From assembly GCA_963691655.1 (NCBI GenBank), contig CAVNUY010000008.1:62001-126000 (forward strand): DNA of 64,000 bases. The letters are read 5' to 3'. Below the pieces are notes generated by a model. It was not told where the DNA came from. It searched no databases and saw nothing but the letters and a program-made list of their open reading frames with translations. The translations under genes and the position numbers were made by a program. Of this stretch, positions 23,443 through 34,753 are shown piece after piece. Position 1 is the stretch's first letter; the number at the start of each line of letters is the position of its first letter. Source of the stretch: Toxonevra muliebris. Its lineage: Eukaryota > Arthropoda > Insecta > Diptera > Pallopteridae.

Positions 23443-24081
23443 AACAACAAAGTCGCTTTATGTTGGGTTCCTGGACACGCAGGAATTGAGGGTAATGAGC
23501 AGGCAGACGAGCTTGCAAGAAAGGGGGCAGCAACCACTTTCGTGGGACCTGAACCCTTCTGTGGAATAGGAGATAGCATAATCAGGGAATTACTCAGGCA
23601 AGAAGAGAGGAACAAGAGGCAAGAACTCTTTACCAATCTTACGGGACTGAGGCAATCCAAAGCGCTTTTAGGTAATTATAATAAGAGTAGATACGCATTC
23701 TGCATTGGTCTCAACAAAAACAGTTTGCTCATATTAGCTGGTACTCTAACTGGGCATTGCTGGCTCAGAGAACACCTTTGCAAGATAGGGGTTGAGCAAA
23801 GCTCAATTTGTAGGTTTTGTAATGAGGAAGACGAATCATCAGAACATATTTTAGCTCAATGTGGAGCACTGATCCACAAAACAAGGAAATGTCTGGGCAT
23901 GCACCAAGTGCCCAGTACCGAACTGGCATCCATAGATCCGGGCGCTATACTCAAATTCTTGAGGGAGACTGGACTGGATGAGGTACTCTAGGCAGATTAG
24001 ACTAGATAGAAAAGAGGGACGTACAATAGATCTTATAGGTCGCGTACAACGACAGAAACCTCTATAATACAATACAATACA
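23443..24081 (+). pseudogene. LINE 3' fragment: RNase H end and zinc finger
   Basis: A 5'-truncated retrotransposon copy flanked by a 12-bp direct repeat ATGAAAAGATTT (23431-23442 and 24082-24093). The frame from the junction to 23991 encodes the RNase H C-terminus (CWVPGHAGIEGNEQADELAR, with the catalytic His and Asp) and a CCHC-like tail (CRFCNEEDESSEH). A short 3' UTR ends in ACAAT repeats. It is the same family as the minus-strand element ending at 39337. It is a dead-on-arrival copy, without endonuclease or reverse transcriptase. Confidence 0.9.
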
Positions 24082-24093
24082 ATGAAAAGATTT

Positions 24094-24594
24094 CAATATA
24101 CATTATATTCTAGAACTTCAATACTGTACTGCAATATTTTCATACACTGGAATATTGCAATATGAACTTTAAAAAATTAAATTCCTTTTTGGTCGCGTGC
24201 CCCCCTAAATTTTAAATTCAACATTTCAACGAAATTCACTTTCGTGTATTCGCAGTTGAGTATTTTTTCCGGCTTCATTTCTTGTGAGTTTCACATTTTT
24301 TTCAGCAACATCATCGACAACAACTTTCTTCTCCAATTTTTTAATTCCACTTTTGTAACCTGGATCATCTTTCCATGCTGAAAATTTTTGCACCATGAGT
24401 TACAAAGACGAAAATCGATGTTTATAAACAAAGAAAAATTATTTTTTTGTAGCCTGCTTCTGTTGAAACATTTTCATCAAATAATGAAAAATTTGTCCGC
24501 AGCACCTTTCCGGTTTCTCGATCAACATCCAGATAATTTATCAATTGACGCATGAAGAAAAAGTAATGATAAGGTGCTTTAATTCCATCTAGTG
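24094..24594. other. Intron, no gene seen
   Basis: Unique-looking AT-rich sequence. No frames or repeats recognised. Confidence 0.4.
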
Positions 24595-24596
24595 TA

Positions 24597-25162
24597 GGGT
24601 AGCCAGACGTACTGATTTGATCAGTACAGGTCCTGATTTTTTTTTTAAAATACTGATTTTTTTAGATCTTGAAATCAGTACGAAAATGTACTGATTTTTT
24701 CAAATTCTTATACCTTACTGGTCTTAGAATCATTTTTGCAGACGATCTTACCCTGTTTGTTTCGTTTTCTGATTGTTCACAAAATAAAATGCATATGCGT
24801 TGCTGCTATCGAGAAGATAAAAGCTATATGTGCTTGAAAAAAGGTCGGTTAACGTAAGTTTTTAAATGATTGGAAGGAATTTGTTATAAATTGAATTTGA
24901 TTATTGTCCTCAGCTCTCACAATTCTCTAAATATGGAAACTGATACGTAATCAACATTGTCTACTGACGAGGAAAAAATTTAAAATGAACACGCAAAATC
25001 GGAGGACGTTTATATCACTTTATTTTTCAGAACGTTTATATCACTATATTATATTTAAATTACTAGGTAATAAAAGCAATGAAACTGTACTGATTTGTAC
25101 TAATTTTCACTTCTTTCCAACGTCCTATGTACTGATTTCGCGGTTCAAAAATCTAACTAATC
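24597..25162 (+). mobile_element. MITE GGGTAGCCAGA, copy 2
   Basis: Starts GGGTAGCCAGACGTACTGATTT after TA. The right end is decayed (ATCTAACTAATC then TA). The interior matches 13267-13776 (CTGATTGTTCA, ATATGGAAACTGATACGT). Confidence 0.7.
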
Positions 25163-25744
25163 TAATGACAGCAATATAAATTCTTTTTAAGAGTTCTTCC
25201 CCTTATGAGATAACTGAATCTTGTCTTGAGAAAGGTATCTCTTGAACAAATAAATCATTGTTAACTCTAACAATTCTAGCTAATCATCTCGGTGTTGTTC
25301 CTTCATGGAAAGATGTTGTTCAAGAAATCCAAGAACAAAAAATTGATTTATCTGAAAAAATAACTTTCCGGGCGACAATGTACAACTTCATGGTCGATAA
25401 ACAGTGTGGCCAACTCAGCGCTTTTCCCGCTGATTTTAGGGCTTTCTGAAAATTAAAACGCGGAAAAAAGTGATTTAGGGCTATGCGAGTTTTTTAAATT
25501 TAAAAAATCTTTGGAAAATCGAAGAAATTTTCATTAACTAGAAGCACTGAGCATATAACCACATAGAGACCTCAAATAGCCAAAAAAAAAAGTTGTTTCA
25601 CATGAAGCCTGACTCCCAATCATGCTTCGTAGCACTTCGGTGGCATACCAAATACAATATTGTGTTTGTTTCATTTCAATGTTACGCATAGTCGTCATTT
25701 GAATTAATTGATCATTCTGTGTTTGACTGCTGAAGTGTATGCAC

Positions 25745-27016
25745 TAGGGATGTGCAACTGGAAAGAAAAATCGATTTTCGACTTTTGGATTGATCAGAAA
25801 TTCAAAGTCCATTAATCGACTTTTTAAGTTCATGAAAATCGATTAATCTGCTTTTTTCGAATTTTTGTTGCATTGAATAAAAACAAACGAGACAAGAGAA
25901 TTTTGACATGAATTATTTATGTGTGTGTATTTATTTACAATATATGAGCCAGATTTTTAGAAATACATCGGTTTTGTAGAAGTGCTGTGCAAAATAGGGT
26001 TCTTGTAAAATTTATTTTCCAGATTTTAGGCAGCTTTATAGAACACATGTTCAACCTATTACCTTTATTGAATGGAATATAAAATAAGTATTTTAAAGTA
26101 AAGTAAGTTTATATGACCTTAGTGCAACCAGCCGATCCCTTTCCGAGTTCCGTTCATCGTCTTTTTACTTATTCCGGCGGTAATTTGACATTTATTATTT
26201 GTTTTCGTATGTGAATTTTGTGCGAATGTATGGGATAGCCCATAGTAGAAGTATTTAGAGGTAGATGTAATTTTTCAAACATTAACCATTTTGAATTTTT
26301 GACGAGTAAGAGGAACATTCTAGAGATGCATATTTTGAAATGGGTACAAAAGAGAGAGTTAATAGTAAATTATTAATACTTTTTTTATTACTTAGTACTA
26401 AATTATAAATTTTATTTACAATAAAAAATGTAAAGAATGTTATTTAATTTGTTTTCTTTATTAGCAAATAACTTGAACATGTTAAGAGTTAATAAATAAT
26501 ATAAAAAGTAAAAACTAATTCTCCCTATGTACATGCAGTACTATGCAAATTATTTTCCTATAAATTCTAACTTAAAAATTGAACCATGAAAATACAACGC
26601 TGTTGTAAAAAGAAGAATAGTATCAAAACAAATGATTTCCCAATTGTCAAAGTTCCTCTTACTTGTCAAAATGCATCTACCATCTTAATTCTTCTGCCAT
26701 GGGATAGCTTATGGATATGTGAAGTATAATAATATACTATATATATATAGGCTAAAGACTATTTTAGAACTATTTTATAATAAAATGTCAAAAATTACAT
26801 AAAGCTACACATGCATGTACTACAAATACACAGTTGGAAAAATTTTGTAAGATTTAAAATAAATGTGAGAACTGAATTGGTACTTTTAAAAAAATTTTAC
26901 ACTAAAAGTCGAAAGTAAAAGTCGACTTTCGATCAAGTTTGGTTATTTAAAGTCGCTCATAAAAAATGAAATTTTGAGCTGAAAGTCGATTAAAAGTCGA
27001 AATTTGCACATCCCTA
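25745..27016 (+). mobile_element. hAT-type non-autonomous element TAGGGATGTGCAA
   Basis: Ends TAGGGATGTGCAA and TTTGCACATCCCTA are flanked by a perfect 8-bp duplication GTATGCAC (25737-25744, 27017-27024). Subterminal GTCGA/TCGAC-type motifs (AAGTCGAAA, TCGATTTTCGACTTTTGG) occur near both ends. No transposase frame in 1.27 kb. Confidence 0.9.
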
Positions 27017-27059
27017 GTATGCACGGTGGTGGAGGAAGCGCGCATTAGTGCGTTATTTG

Positions 27060-27480
27060 AATTGGAATATATGTATGTTGCTTCGTTTCAGTAAGAATAA
27101 ATAAATATTTTAGAAGTTTTATCTTTTCTGTTTGTGAACGCAATAGCAATTTGCATAATCGCTTGTATACTTGTAAGTGCGGAATGTAGGGAACATTTTC
27201 TATTGAAAATGATATTGGGGAACATAAAAATGATAAGCAATATTTGTTATTATGCACCTACAATTTTATTTCAGTATATGATCATAGTAAGATGTAATAT
27301 ACATCTCTTATATTTCAGAATATTTCTAACCAATATTGTTTTAATTTAAGAATCTGAAATTAACTAATTATTCTGTGTGCGAAAATAAGTAATTAAAGTA
27401 AAATAAAAATATTTAATATTGTTTTATAGATAACTCTTTTTGGGGTTTTTGTTCAATAAGAATATTTATTGATGTGTAAA
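27060..27480. repeat. Left arm of the large inverted repeat
   Basis: Reverse-complement partner of 33600-34030. Shared text includes TTCTGTGTGCGAAAATAAG, GGAATGTAGGGAACATTTT and GCAATAGCAATTTGCAT. Confidence 0.85.
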
Positions 27481-27644
27481 CATTCTAGCTCACGGTATGG
27501 GCAAAATTTCAAATGTATAAAATGTAAGAATAACTGTAACGTAAGATGTAAGATAGATTAGATTAATACGGAGGTGGGCAATAATTTCCCAGATCACTGC
27601 GCCCATCTAGGGCCTATTGTGATATACCTCAACTATTATTGTGT

Positions 27645-30600
27645 TTATAGTTCTCCTATGAGTTTATTTCCTTTGAGGAAATTTAATATCTCTTTAGGAG
27701 AACAACCCGCAATGTCTTGCGGTTGTAGGATAGAGTTTCCCATGTAACGAAGTCGGGTCCTCATTAGACCTTCACAGTGGCATAAAATATGTTCTGCTGT
27801 TTCTTCCTCCTCGTTACATATTCGGCACGTATCGTCTTGTGCTAGACCCAAGTTCGATAGGTGTTTTTTAACCCTACCGTGCCCTGTATAGAATTCTGTG
27901 GCAATTCGGATTTGGTTTCTGCCTAAATTAAGCAGTTGTTTAGTTCTGCGTTGACAGATCTTTGGCATGAATAATTTAGCTTGTCTGTTACCGGGGGTTT
28001 CCCTCCAGTATTGTAGCGAGTTACTGTCCAGCGAATTTTTTAAACTGATTTTAACGGAACTCCATGGTAGACCGCAGAATGGTCGTGGTCCAGTGAATTC
28101 ACTGGATGATCCTTTCCTTGCAAGCTCGTTCGCCATTTCATTGCCTACATGTCCTCTATGCCCTGGCACCCAAATGAGTTGTACTCTGTTATGAGAAGCT
28201 GTAGGCAGTCCCAAACTAGTTTGGAGGTAATTTTATATGCAGTTAGTGCAAGAAGAGCCGCTTTGCTGTCAGAGTGTATGTAAATGTTCTTGCTGTGCAC
28301 AGATCTGTTTTCATACTCCCTTAGGCAAAGCTCGATGGCATGCACCTCGGCTTGGAAAACTGAATTACCTGTGCCCATACCAGCATAAATATATTTTTTT
28401 GGTCTAACTCCGTACACTCCTGCCCCAACTCCTTCGTTTGTCTTGGAGCCATCTGTATACCATACATGATAGTCCCCTGTAAACTTTGGCCTGACCTGTT
28501 CCCAGTTATTCTTATCAGGGAATGTGACATTAAAGTTGTGGCAGAAGTTGTAACGCGGAAGACATTTATCGGTAAAAAGAATACTAAAGCTTTCAACCAG
28601 GTTAATTTCTTGGGTTAGATCCGGATGAATTGTTTTACCCGCCGTTCCTTCTGATTCCGAGATGAGCTTACGTGTGAACTGTAGAGCTGCTTTCTTTAAG
28701 AATAAGTGTAGCGGTGGTAGGTTTAGCAATGTATTCAATGCCGCGGAGGGCGTTGTTCGCATTGCTTCTGTGATACAGACGCTAGCTAGTCTTTGAAGTT
28801 TGTTGAGCTTGGCCCGCGCGCTGTTTTTTGTTTTGCCTTACTCCACCATATTGGTGCAGCATAGGTGATTATTGGTCTGGCTATGGCTGTATATAGTCAG
28901 ATTGAGAGCTTAGGACTGAGTCCCCAGTTCTTGCCTACTAGACTTTTGCTGGTCCAAATGGCTTTCCTGGCTTTATCTAAGGCCCTATCTAGATGGGAGT
29001 TCCATGTTAGTTTTTCATCGAAAATATCTGGGTATTTTACTTCTTTTGAGAAGTTAATGGTTTCACCAAAAAGTGTTGGTTCTTTTAAATGATTCCTGTT
29101 TCTTCTTTTGGTAAATACCACTATGTGGGTTTTCTTGGGATTAACATTTAACCCTGAGTCCCTACACCACCTTGCCACTAAGTTCAACGCTCTCTGGTGG
29201 AGATATGAGACTGTGTCTTCATATTTACCTCTGATTAGGATAACAATGTCGTCAGCGTATCCCTGTGCGTCAAAACCATTAGTGCGCAGTGATTCTAAGA
29301 GAGTATCTACTACTAGACTCCAGAGCAGTGGTGATATTACTCCACCCTGTGGACAGCCTTTAGCGGCGGATACTCTGATTGCTTCCCTACACAGAGTTGA
29401 GCTTATGTTCCTAACTCTGAGTACGTTATTTATCCAATCACATGTTGTATTATCTACACCTTTGTTTTGGATGGAGGTTTGATTAGGGAGTATTCGGTAT
29501 TATCGAATGCACCTTCAATATCAAGGAAACATCCAATAGTCTCCAAGTGATTTTTCAATTCTGCTTGTGAGAGTCTGAAGGGCATGTATTGTGGATTTCC
29601 AGGTTGGTAAGCATATTGGTAGTCATTTAAGGGGTTTGTGCTTAAAGTGTTCTCTCTGATATGTCTATCAACCAATTTTTCCATCGGTTTTAGAAGGTGA
29701 GGCTAATTGGGCGGTAAGATTTGGGTAGATCTGTTGGTCTGCCTCCCGCTTTGGGTATATATCTTACCTGAACCTCCCTCCAAATAGTAGGAATGTATCC
29801 CCACGCAAAGCTAGTTCTAAATATATTAATAAGAAATGGCATTCGGTAGGGAAGCCCCTTTTGTAAGAGTGCTGGTATAATACCATCTGCTTCCGGGGTC
29901 TTGTAAGGATGAAATTAGTTGATAGCCCACTTTATTCTGTCCTCGTTGAAGATTTGCTTTGCCCTACCCCAGTCTAGTGTGGTTGGATGCTTTCCCAAAC
30001 TCTGCAGAAGATTTGGTTTGTGGGTCTGTTTGCAAAATTGAACCAGGAAAATGTGTTTTAGCGAGGAGTTCAAGAGTCTCTTTGCTATTGTTAGTGTATG
30101 AGCCGTCATCCTTTTTGAGGAGGCTTATATGATTAGTGTGCGTTTTCGAGAGTACTCTGTGGATTCGTGAGCTACTGCTAAGGTTGTTTAATCCCTCGCA
30201 GAAGTTCTTCCATGATGCTCTCTTAGCTCTTCTAATCTCTTGGTTGTAGTTGGTGAGGGCTTCTCTATATCTATCCCAATCACCAGTTAATTTAGCTCTA
30301 TTAAAGAGTTTCCAAGTACTGACTCTTAATCTTGCTAGTTTTTAGTTCCACCATAGGGTCTGCCTGTTACTTGTTTTAGTAGTTTCTGGGCAGGCCTGAT
30401 GGTAGGTTTCAATAATTGCCTTATTTAAACTATTGCAACCCAATTCTAGGTCGTCAATATCTTTTATGACTTTCTTACAGCTGCTTAAGTTATCCATGAG
30501 CGCCCTTTGGTATGAGTCCCAGTCTGTGGATCTTGGCTGTCTGTAAGTGTCAGAGATTTTGATACCTAGGTCGAGATTGAAAATAATTTGTTGGTGGTCA

Positions 30601-31235
30601 GACATCGAGGTTTCTTTCGAGACCCGCCATCCATTGACAAAGTTTTTTATAAATGGAGTGCAAAGGGTGAGATCTAAGACTTCTTCCCTTATTCTGTTTA
30701 TAAAAGTTGGGCTACTACCCCTATTTAGAATATCTAATCTACTATAATTTAAAAATTCCAATAAACACTCACCTCTAGGGTTTATGTTGGTACTACCCCA
30801 TAGCGTGTGGTGTGCATTTGCATCACAACCAACAATTAACTGCAATTTGTTTCTGCTGCAGTAGTCCACCAGTCCTTGCAACGGCAGAAATTCCAGGTCG
30901 TTGGAATCACCTGGCAAGTATGCTGAGCATAGGACTATCTCTGTCATACCTCTTGCGGTTGGTATTACAACCCTGATCGCAACCTGATCCTTCGTGGTGT
31001 GCTCTGGAATGAGAAGAGAGTTAATACCGTTTTTCTTAATAATGCAAGCTCTAGGTCTGCCTACATTGTAGTAATCATAGAGTAACTCACCTGAAAGGCA
31101 TTTGATCTGGTCGTTGTACGAATACGGCTCCTGGATCAGAGCCACATCTAGGTGATCCGCATTAAATCTCTGTGCTAAGACTGCCAAGGCACCCTTAGCA
31201 TGATGTAAATTAATTTGGATGCACCTAAAACCCAT
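27645..31235 (-). pseudogene. LINE ORF2: endonuclease, RT, RNase H
   Basis: The reading order is as follows. The endonuclease (INLHHAKGA, LIQEPY, GCDANAHHTLWGS, SMSDHQQIIF) runs from 31235. The frame stops at 30342, right after the conserved WWN. RT pieces follow, including FLDIEGAFDNT and a YADD active site at about 29253. RNase H has WYTDGSKTNEGVGAG, FQAEVHAIELC and HSDSKAALLAL, then WVPGHRGHVGNE. The last RNase H Asp is replaced (MANELA in place of ADELA). A CRICNEEEETAEH finger ends the protein. Several frameshifts and stops lie between 28145 and 30342, so no polyprotein is made. The start codon is placed 3 bases past the ORF1 stop. Confidence 0.85.
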
Positions 31236-31238
31236 AGC

Positions 31239-31628
31239 TTACTTGGGTTTGTCAGGCCGCTTATCGGACCTCATCCATTTTGGTAGTTTACTGCCGAAAG
31301 GTCGTGGTTCCCTCGCAGCCCTACCTTGGGATGTTAACGTAGTTGCCCTGGGTATTGTAGCGGACCGGGTAGCTAGTCCCCGATCTTGCCCTGTTGCACC
31401 TGACGTTGTTGTTTGGCTGCTGGGTTTACAAGCTTTTGCAGGCTCTTTAGCCCCTGCAACCGTACCCTGGTCCTTCTGTCCCTTGGTATAAGTTTTAGGT
31501 GGATTAACCCTACCTATCAGCGTCTTACCTTCTCCTTTGATCCTAATCTGTAGTTCAGGAAAAGCTTTCCCGCCTGTAAGATAACTGTAAAGTCCAGGTC
31601 CCTTCTCGCTCACACTACTGCGCGGCAT
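31239..31628 (-). CDS. LINE ORF1 (short, 129 aa)
   Basis: An open frame directly upstream of ORF2, with 3 bases between its stop and the ORF2 start. It is basic and Pro/Gly/Lys-rich (GPGLYSYLTGGKAFPELQI, KTYTKGQKDQG). It lacks both the zinc knuckles and the DUF4780-like domain seen in the ORF1 of other LINEs in this window, so it may be an internally shortened nucleic-acid-binding protein. Position and strand are the main evidence. Confidence 0.5.
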   Translation of the reverse strand: MPRSSVSEKGPGLYSYLTGGKAFPELQIRIKGEGKTLIGRVNPPKTYTKGQKDQGTVAGAKEPAKACKPSSQTTTSGATGQDRGLATRSATIPRATTLTSQGRAAREPRPFGSKLPKWMRSDKRPDKPK

Positions 31629-31690
31629 GACTGTGCTACTCTAAATAACAAAGAGAAGAAGAGAGGGGGAAATTAAAATACGAGCGGAGT

Positions 31691-32640
31691 TTGTTTGTTT
31701 ATGCTTCGATCAATTTACTCACACATTTATGCACATACGAAAACAAAGTGTGTGTGTGTACATTTATTCGTGGCATAATTATTTGTTGGTGTTAAATGTG
31801 TGGAGATCGACTATACCATACAAGCAGAGAAGTCGCCGTAGCAAACAGGCGTTTAATAGGTTTTGCATTCAGTTTGTTAGATTGAATTAAAATTAAATAT
31901 ATTTTAAAATATAAAAACAATACAAAATGATAAGTACTTAATAAAGAATTTAGGTTTCAATAAATGCACATATTAACAAAATGTAGTGATAATGACAGAA
32001 AGCCATGGTATTATAATAATTTTGCTTTGCACATTAACCTTTTATTAAATGCAGTTAAGGCAAGTCTCTTTGCGGTGCTTTTAAAAAGTAGTGGAGTGAC
32101 TGGTCACCCCTGTTGCCTTTCTAATGTTAAATGCGGAAAGCACTTATCGTCACCTGAGAATTGATTTGGCGCATGTATGTACAAATTCATATACCTATAC
32201 GCCATATCAATTCTGAGGCGACGTTATGTAAAATTTTCACATCTAATAAAATTTCAAATTGACTGGAAAAAAAACTTAAAGCGCGGAAAAAAAGATTCAA
32301 TTCAATTCAGCTGCATATATGCGAGCATATCGTGCCCGATGCATTGAGTAAAGAAAAATAATGCAACTACGATTTGGTGCAATTGCAAAATATTTTTGCT
32401 ATCACAACCACAAATATATGCGATATGGAATAAAAGTTTGCATTTGCAATGATGTAAGACCATTTGCAATTTATAGTTTATTGGGCTATTATATATATAA
32501 AAGATAATGATATCTAATAAATTTTTTGATTTGTAAAAGAATTGTTTTAATTTGAATTATTTACCTAATTGACTTAACTGTTTACAAATCAAATATCTTG
32601 CGTGCCTTGCACGCATCCATTGTTTTTTTTTTTAATTTTT
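31691..32640. other. Non-coding stretch between LINE and transposon core
   Basis: 32350-32500 (AAATATTTTTGCTATCACAACC) is repeated at 35750-35875. Otherwise nothing recognised. Confidence 0.4.
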
Positions 32641-33597
32641 TATCCAATTATAAATTTTCAATATTTAAGCCATTCTCACTTAACCGTTGTCTACCCTGTC
32701 ACTGAAGGAAAGATCCGCTCAATTTGGGTAAGATAGGAACCAATTAAGGTAAGATAGGGATTTTGTATACGACTTATTAAGGTAAGGTAGGTATTTTTTA
32801 TAGGCCAATTAAGGTAAGACAGGGATTTTGTATGGGCCAATTAAGGCCAGTTAGGGATTTTGTCCCCTTGATTGTGAACATAATAATTTTGATGTACCCA
32901 AATTAGACAATGATAATTTCACAATTATAGATGAATTGTAAGTTCCAGATGAAAACCCATTATCAAGTGAAAACGCTTTACGCTATTTTGCTGGATTTGT
33001 AATTTTTAAAACATTGCTTAAATATAATTGTGACATATGCAAACAATTAGTGAAACACGATCTAACGAATTTCAATAAAAACTATAACTTTTTTAATAGT
33101 ATACTTAAACTGAAGGCCCCTACAGATGAATTTTTTAGTTTGATTAAACTGCATAATGACGGTCTATTTTTGAATCCAAACAACACATATTGCATTTAAA
33201 AAAGCTGATTTTTGATACGTGGGTTGCTGAAAGAAGCCAAGAAAAAGATTTGGAGTCTAGCTTTAGGCTGATCATAAGTGTAATGAGCATAGGAAATTTA
33301 TTTTAGATTAGTTTTTGCTAATATTAAAAATTAATTCTTCTTCTGAAACTTAAAGAAATTCGAACAAGATCACAATAATTAAATCGTAGAGATATAATTA
33401 AAACCTTCCCTTTCTTGCCTTAATTGGACTATACTCGCTTTAATTGGCCGGTAATAAAATCCCTATCTTGCCTTAATTGGCCGGATACAAAATCCCTATC
33501 TTACCTAAATTGTGCGAGTCTCTATCTTTCCTTCATTGGCAGGATAGACAACGGCTAAGTGAAAATGGCTCAAATATTAAAAATTTATAATTGGATA
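32641..33597. repeat. Transposon core with inverted ends and iterated subterminal motif
   Basis: 32641-32700 is the inverted partner of 33541-33597 (TCCAATTATAAATTTT, TTAACCGTTGTCTA). Inside the left end, AATTAAGGTAAGATAGGGAT-type units recur four to five times over 32720-32865. Inverted counterparts (ATCCCTATCTTGCCTTAATT) recur three to four times over 33396-33540. Such arrays are usual transposase-binding sites. Confidence 0.75.
32950..33199 (+). pseudogene. Transposase C-terminal remnant (P/THAP9-like)
   Basis: The frame opening after the stop at 32940 reads SENALRYFAGFVIFKTLL, then a C..C pair (CDICKQL), then FFSLIKLHNDGLFLNPN. The pattern of ALxYxAGxVxxK, CxxC and GGL/GLxxP is one I associate with the C-terminal part of P-element-type transposases. 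A stop ends it at 33197, and the following bases look like a frameshifted continuation. Catalytic Asp regions are absent, so it is a relic. Assignment to the P superfamily is tentative; hAT proteins share a similar block. Confidence 0.5.
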
Positions 33598-33599
33598 AA

Positions 33600-34107
33600 A
33601 TATATAAAAATAAATATTCTTAATGAACAAAAACCCCAAAAAGATTAAATATAAAGCAATATTATTTTTATTTTACTTTAATTACTTATTTTCGCACACA
33701 GAATAATTAGTAAATTTCAGATTCTTAAATGAAAACAATATTGGTAAGAAATATTTTAAAATATAAGAGATGTATATTACATCCTACTGTGATCACATAC
33801 TGAAATAAAATTATAGGTGCATATTAACACAATATTGCTCATCACTTTTATGTTCCGAATTTCATTTTCAATAGTAAAATGTTCCCTACATTCTGCACTT
33901 ACAAGTGTATATACGATCATGCAAATTGCTATTGCGTTAACAAACAAAAAAGACAAAACTTCTAAAATATAAAATCATTTATATATTCCCATTTATATAT
34001 GGAGTATGTATATATACATATATTCCAATTCAAAAAACGAATATTTTCTTTAAAAAAGCTCTAAATTTTTTACTTATAAAAGTGTTAAACACAAATTTTT
34101 TTACATA
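33600..34107. repeat. Right arm of the large inverted repeat
   Basis: 33610-34030 mirrors 27060-27480. 34030-34107 resembles the inner part of the left-type end, truncated. Confidence 0.8.
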
Positions 34108-34753
34108 CAGTAGAATCGTGATAATTCGTACCCCGTTAATTCAAAAATCTCAATAATTCGTAAAAAACTATTGGTCCCTTGAAAAAATCTCTTTAATTCG
34201 CAAAAATTCTACACATTTTGGTCCCCTCGGTAATTCGTATTTATTTTCCAATACAAGGTCTGTTTAACCCCTTATAAATCGAAATTGGTTGTTGACAGTC
34301 TCTTATAATTCGTAATGCATAGCAATATTCTAAAAAACTAAACTACAAAACCGTTAATTCATATTTTTCTTATTTTAATCTCGTTAACCCTGGGATTGTA
34401 TATCCCAATAATGTTCGAAAAATTAAGTAAAATGGGAGATACGGTTTCCATTTTATTTGAGTTTCCTTTAAAATCCATGTGCTGGCTGTCAATGAGTGGA
34501 TTGTACACATGCAGTGTCATCGCCGTAAATTGCCTTTGCTATAATTCCTGGTTACAAAGGTTATAGCAAACATTATGCCCCATTGGAAAACTTAAGGATA
34601 ACTGTAAGGATTAAGAGTCCTGGACATATTATTTTTTTAAATTTATTTTAATATTTGCATAAAATATTAGAGAAATCTCGTTAAATCGAAAACCTCAGTA
34701 ATTCGTTAAAAATTGCTGGTCTCTTGTGATTACGAATTATCGGTATTCTGCTG
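34108..34753 (+). mobile_element. pogo/Tigger-like MITE
   Basis: The left end CAGTAGAATCGTGATAATTCG follows TA. The right end, reversed, is CAGCAGAATACCGATAATTCG. Repeated TAATTCGTA motifs occur inside both ends. The ends and TAATTCG repeats resemble pogo-type elements. The right flank is CT rather than TA, so the target duplication is decayed or the boundary is off. Confidence 0.65.

Larger units (their letters stand above)
27560..31690 (-). mobile_element. LINE with RNase H (I/LOA-like group), near full length but broken
   Basis: On the minus strand it contains a short ORF1, endonuclease, reverse transcriptase and RNase H, in that order. It is inserted between the left arm and the core of the large inverted-repeat element. 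The 3' end has a TCTTACA-like repeat (near 27550), and the 5' end is near 31690. I found no target duplication. Confidence 0.75.

Noticed and set aside
32720..33540. Regularly spaced repeats that superficially look like a CRISPR array
   Set aside because: Units vary, have no unique equal-length spacers, and are mirrored in inverted orientation at the other end of a transposon core in a eukaryotic genome.
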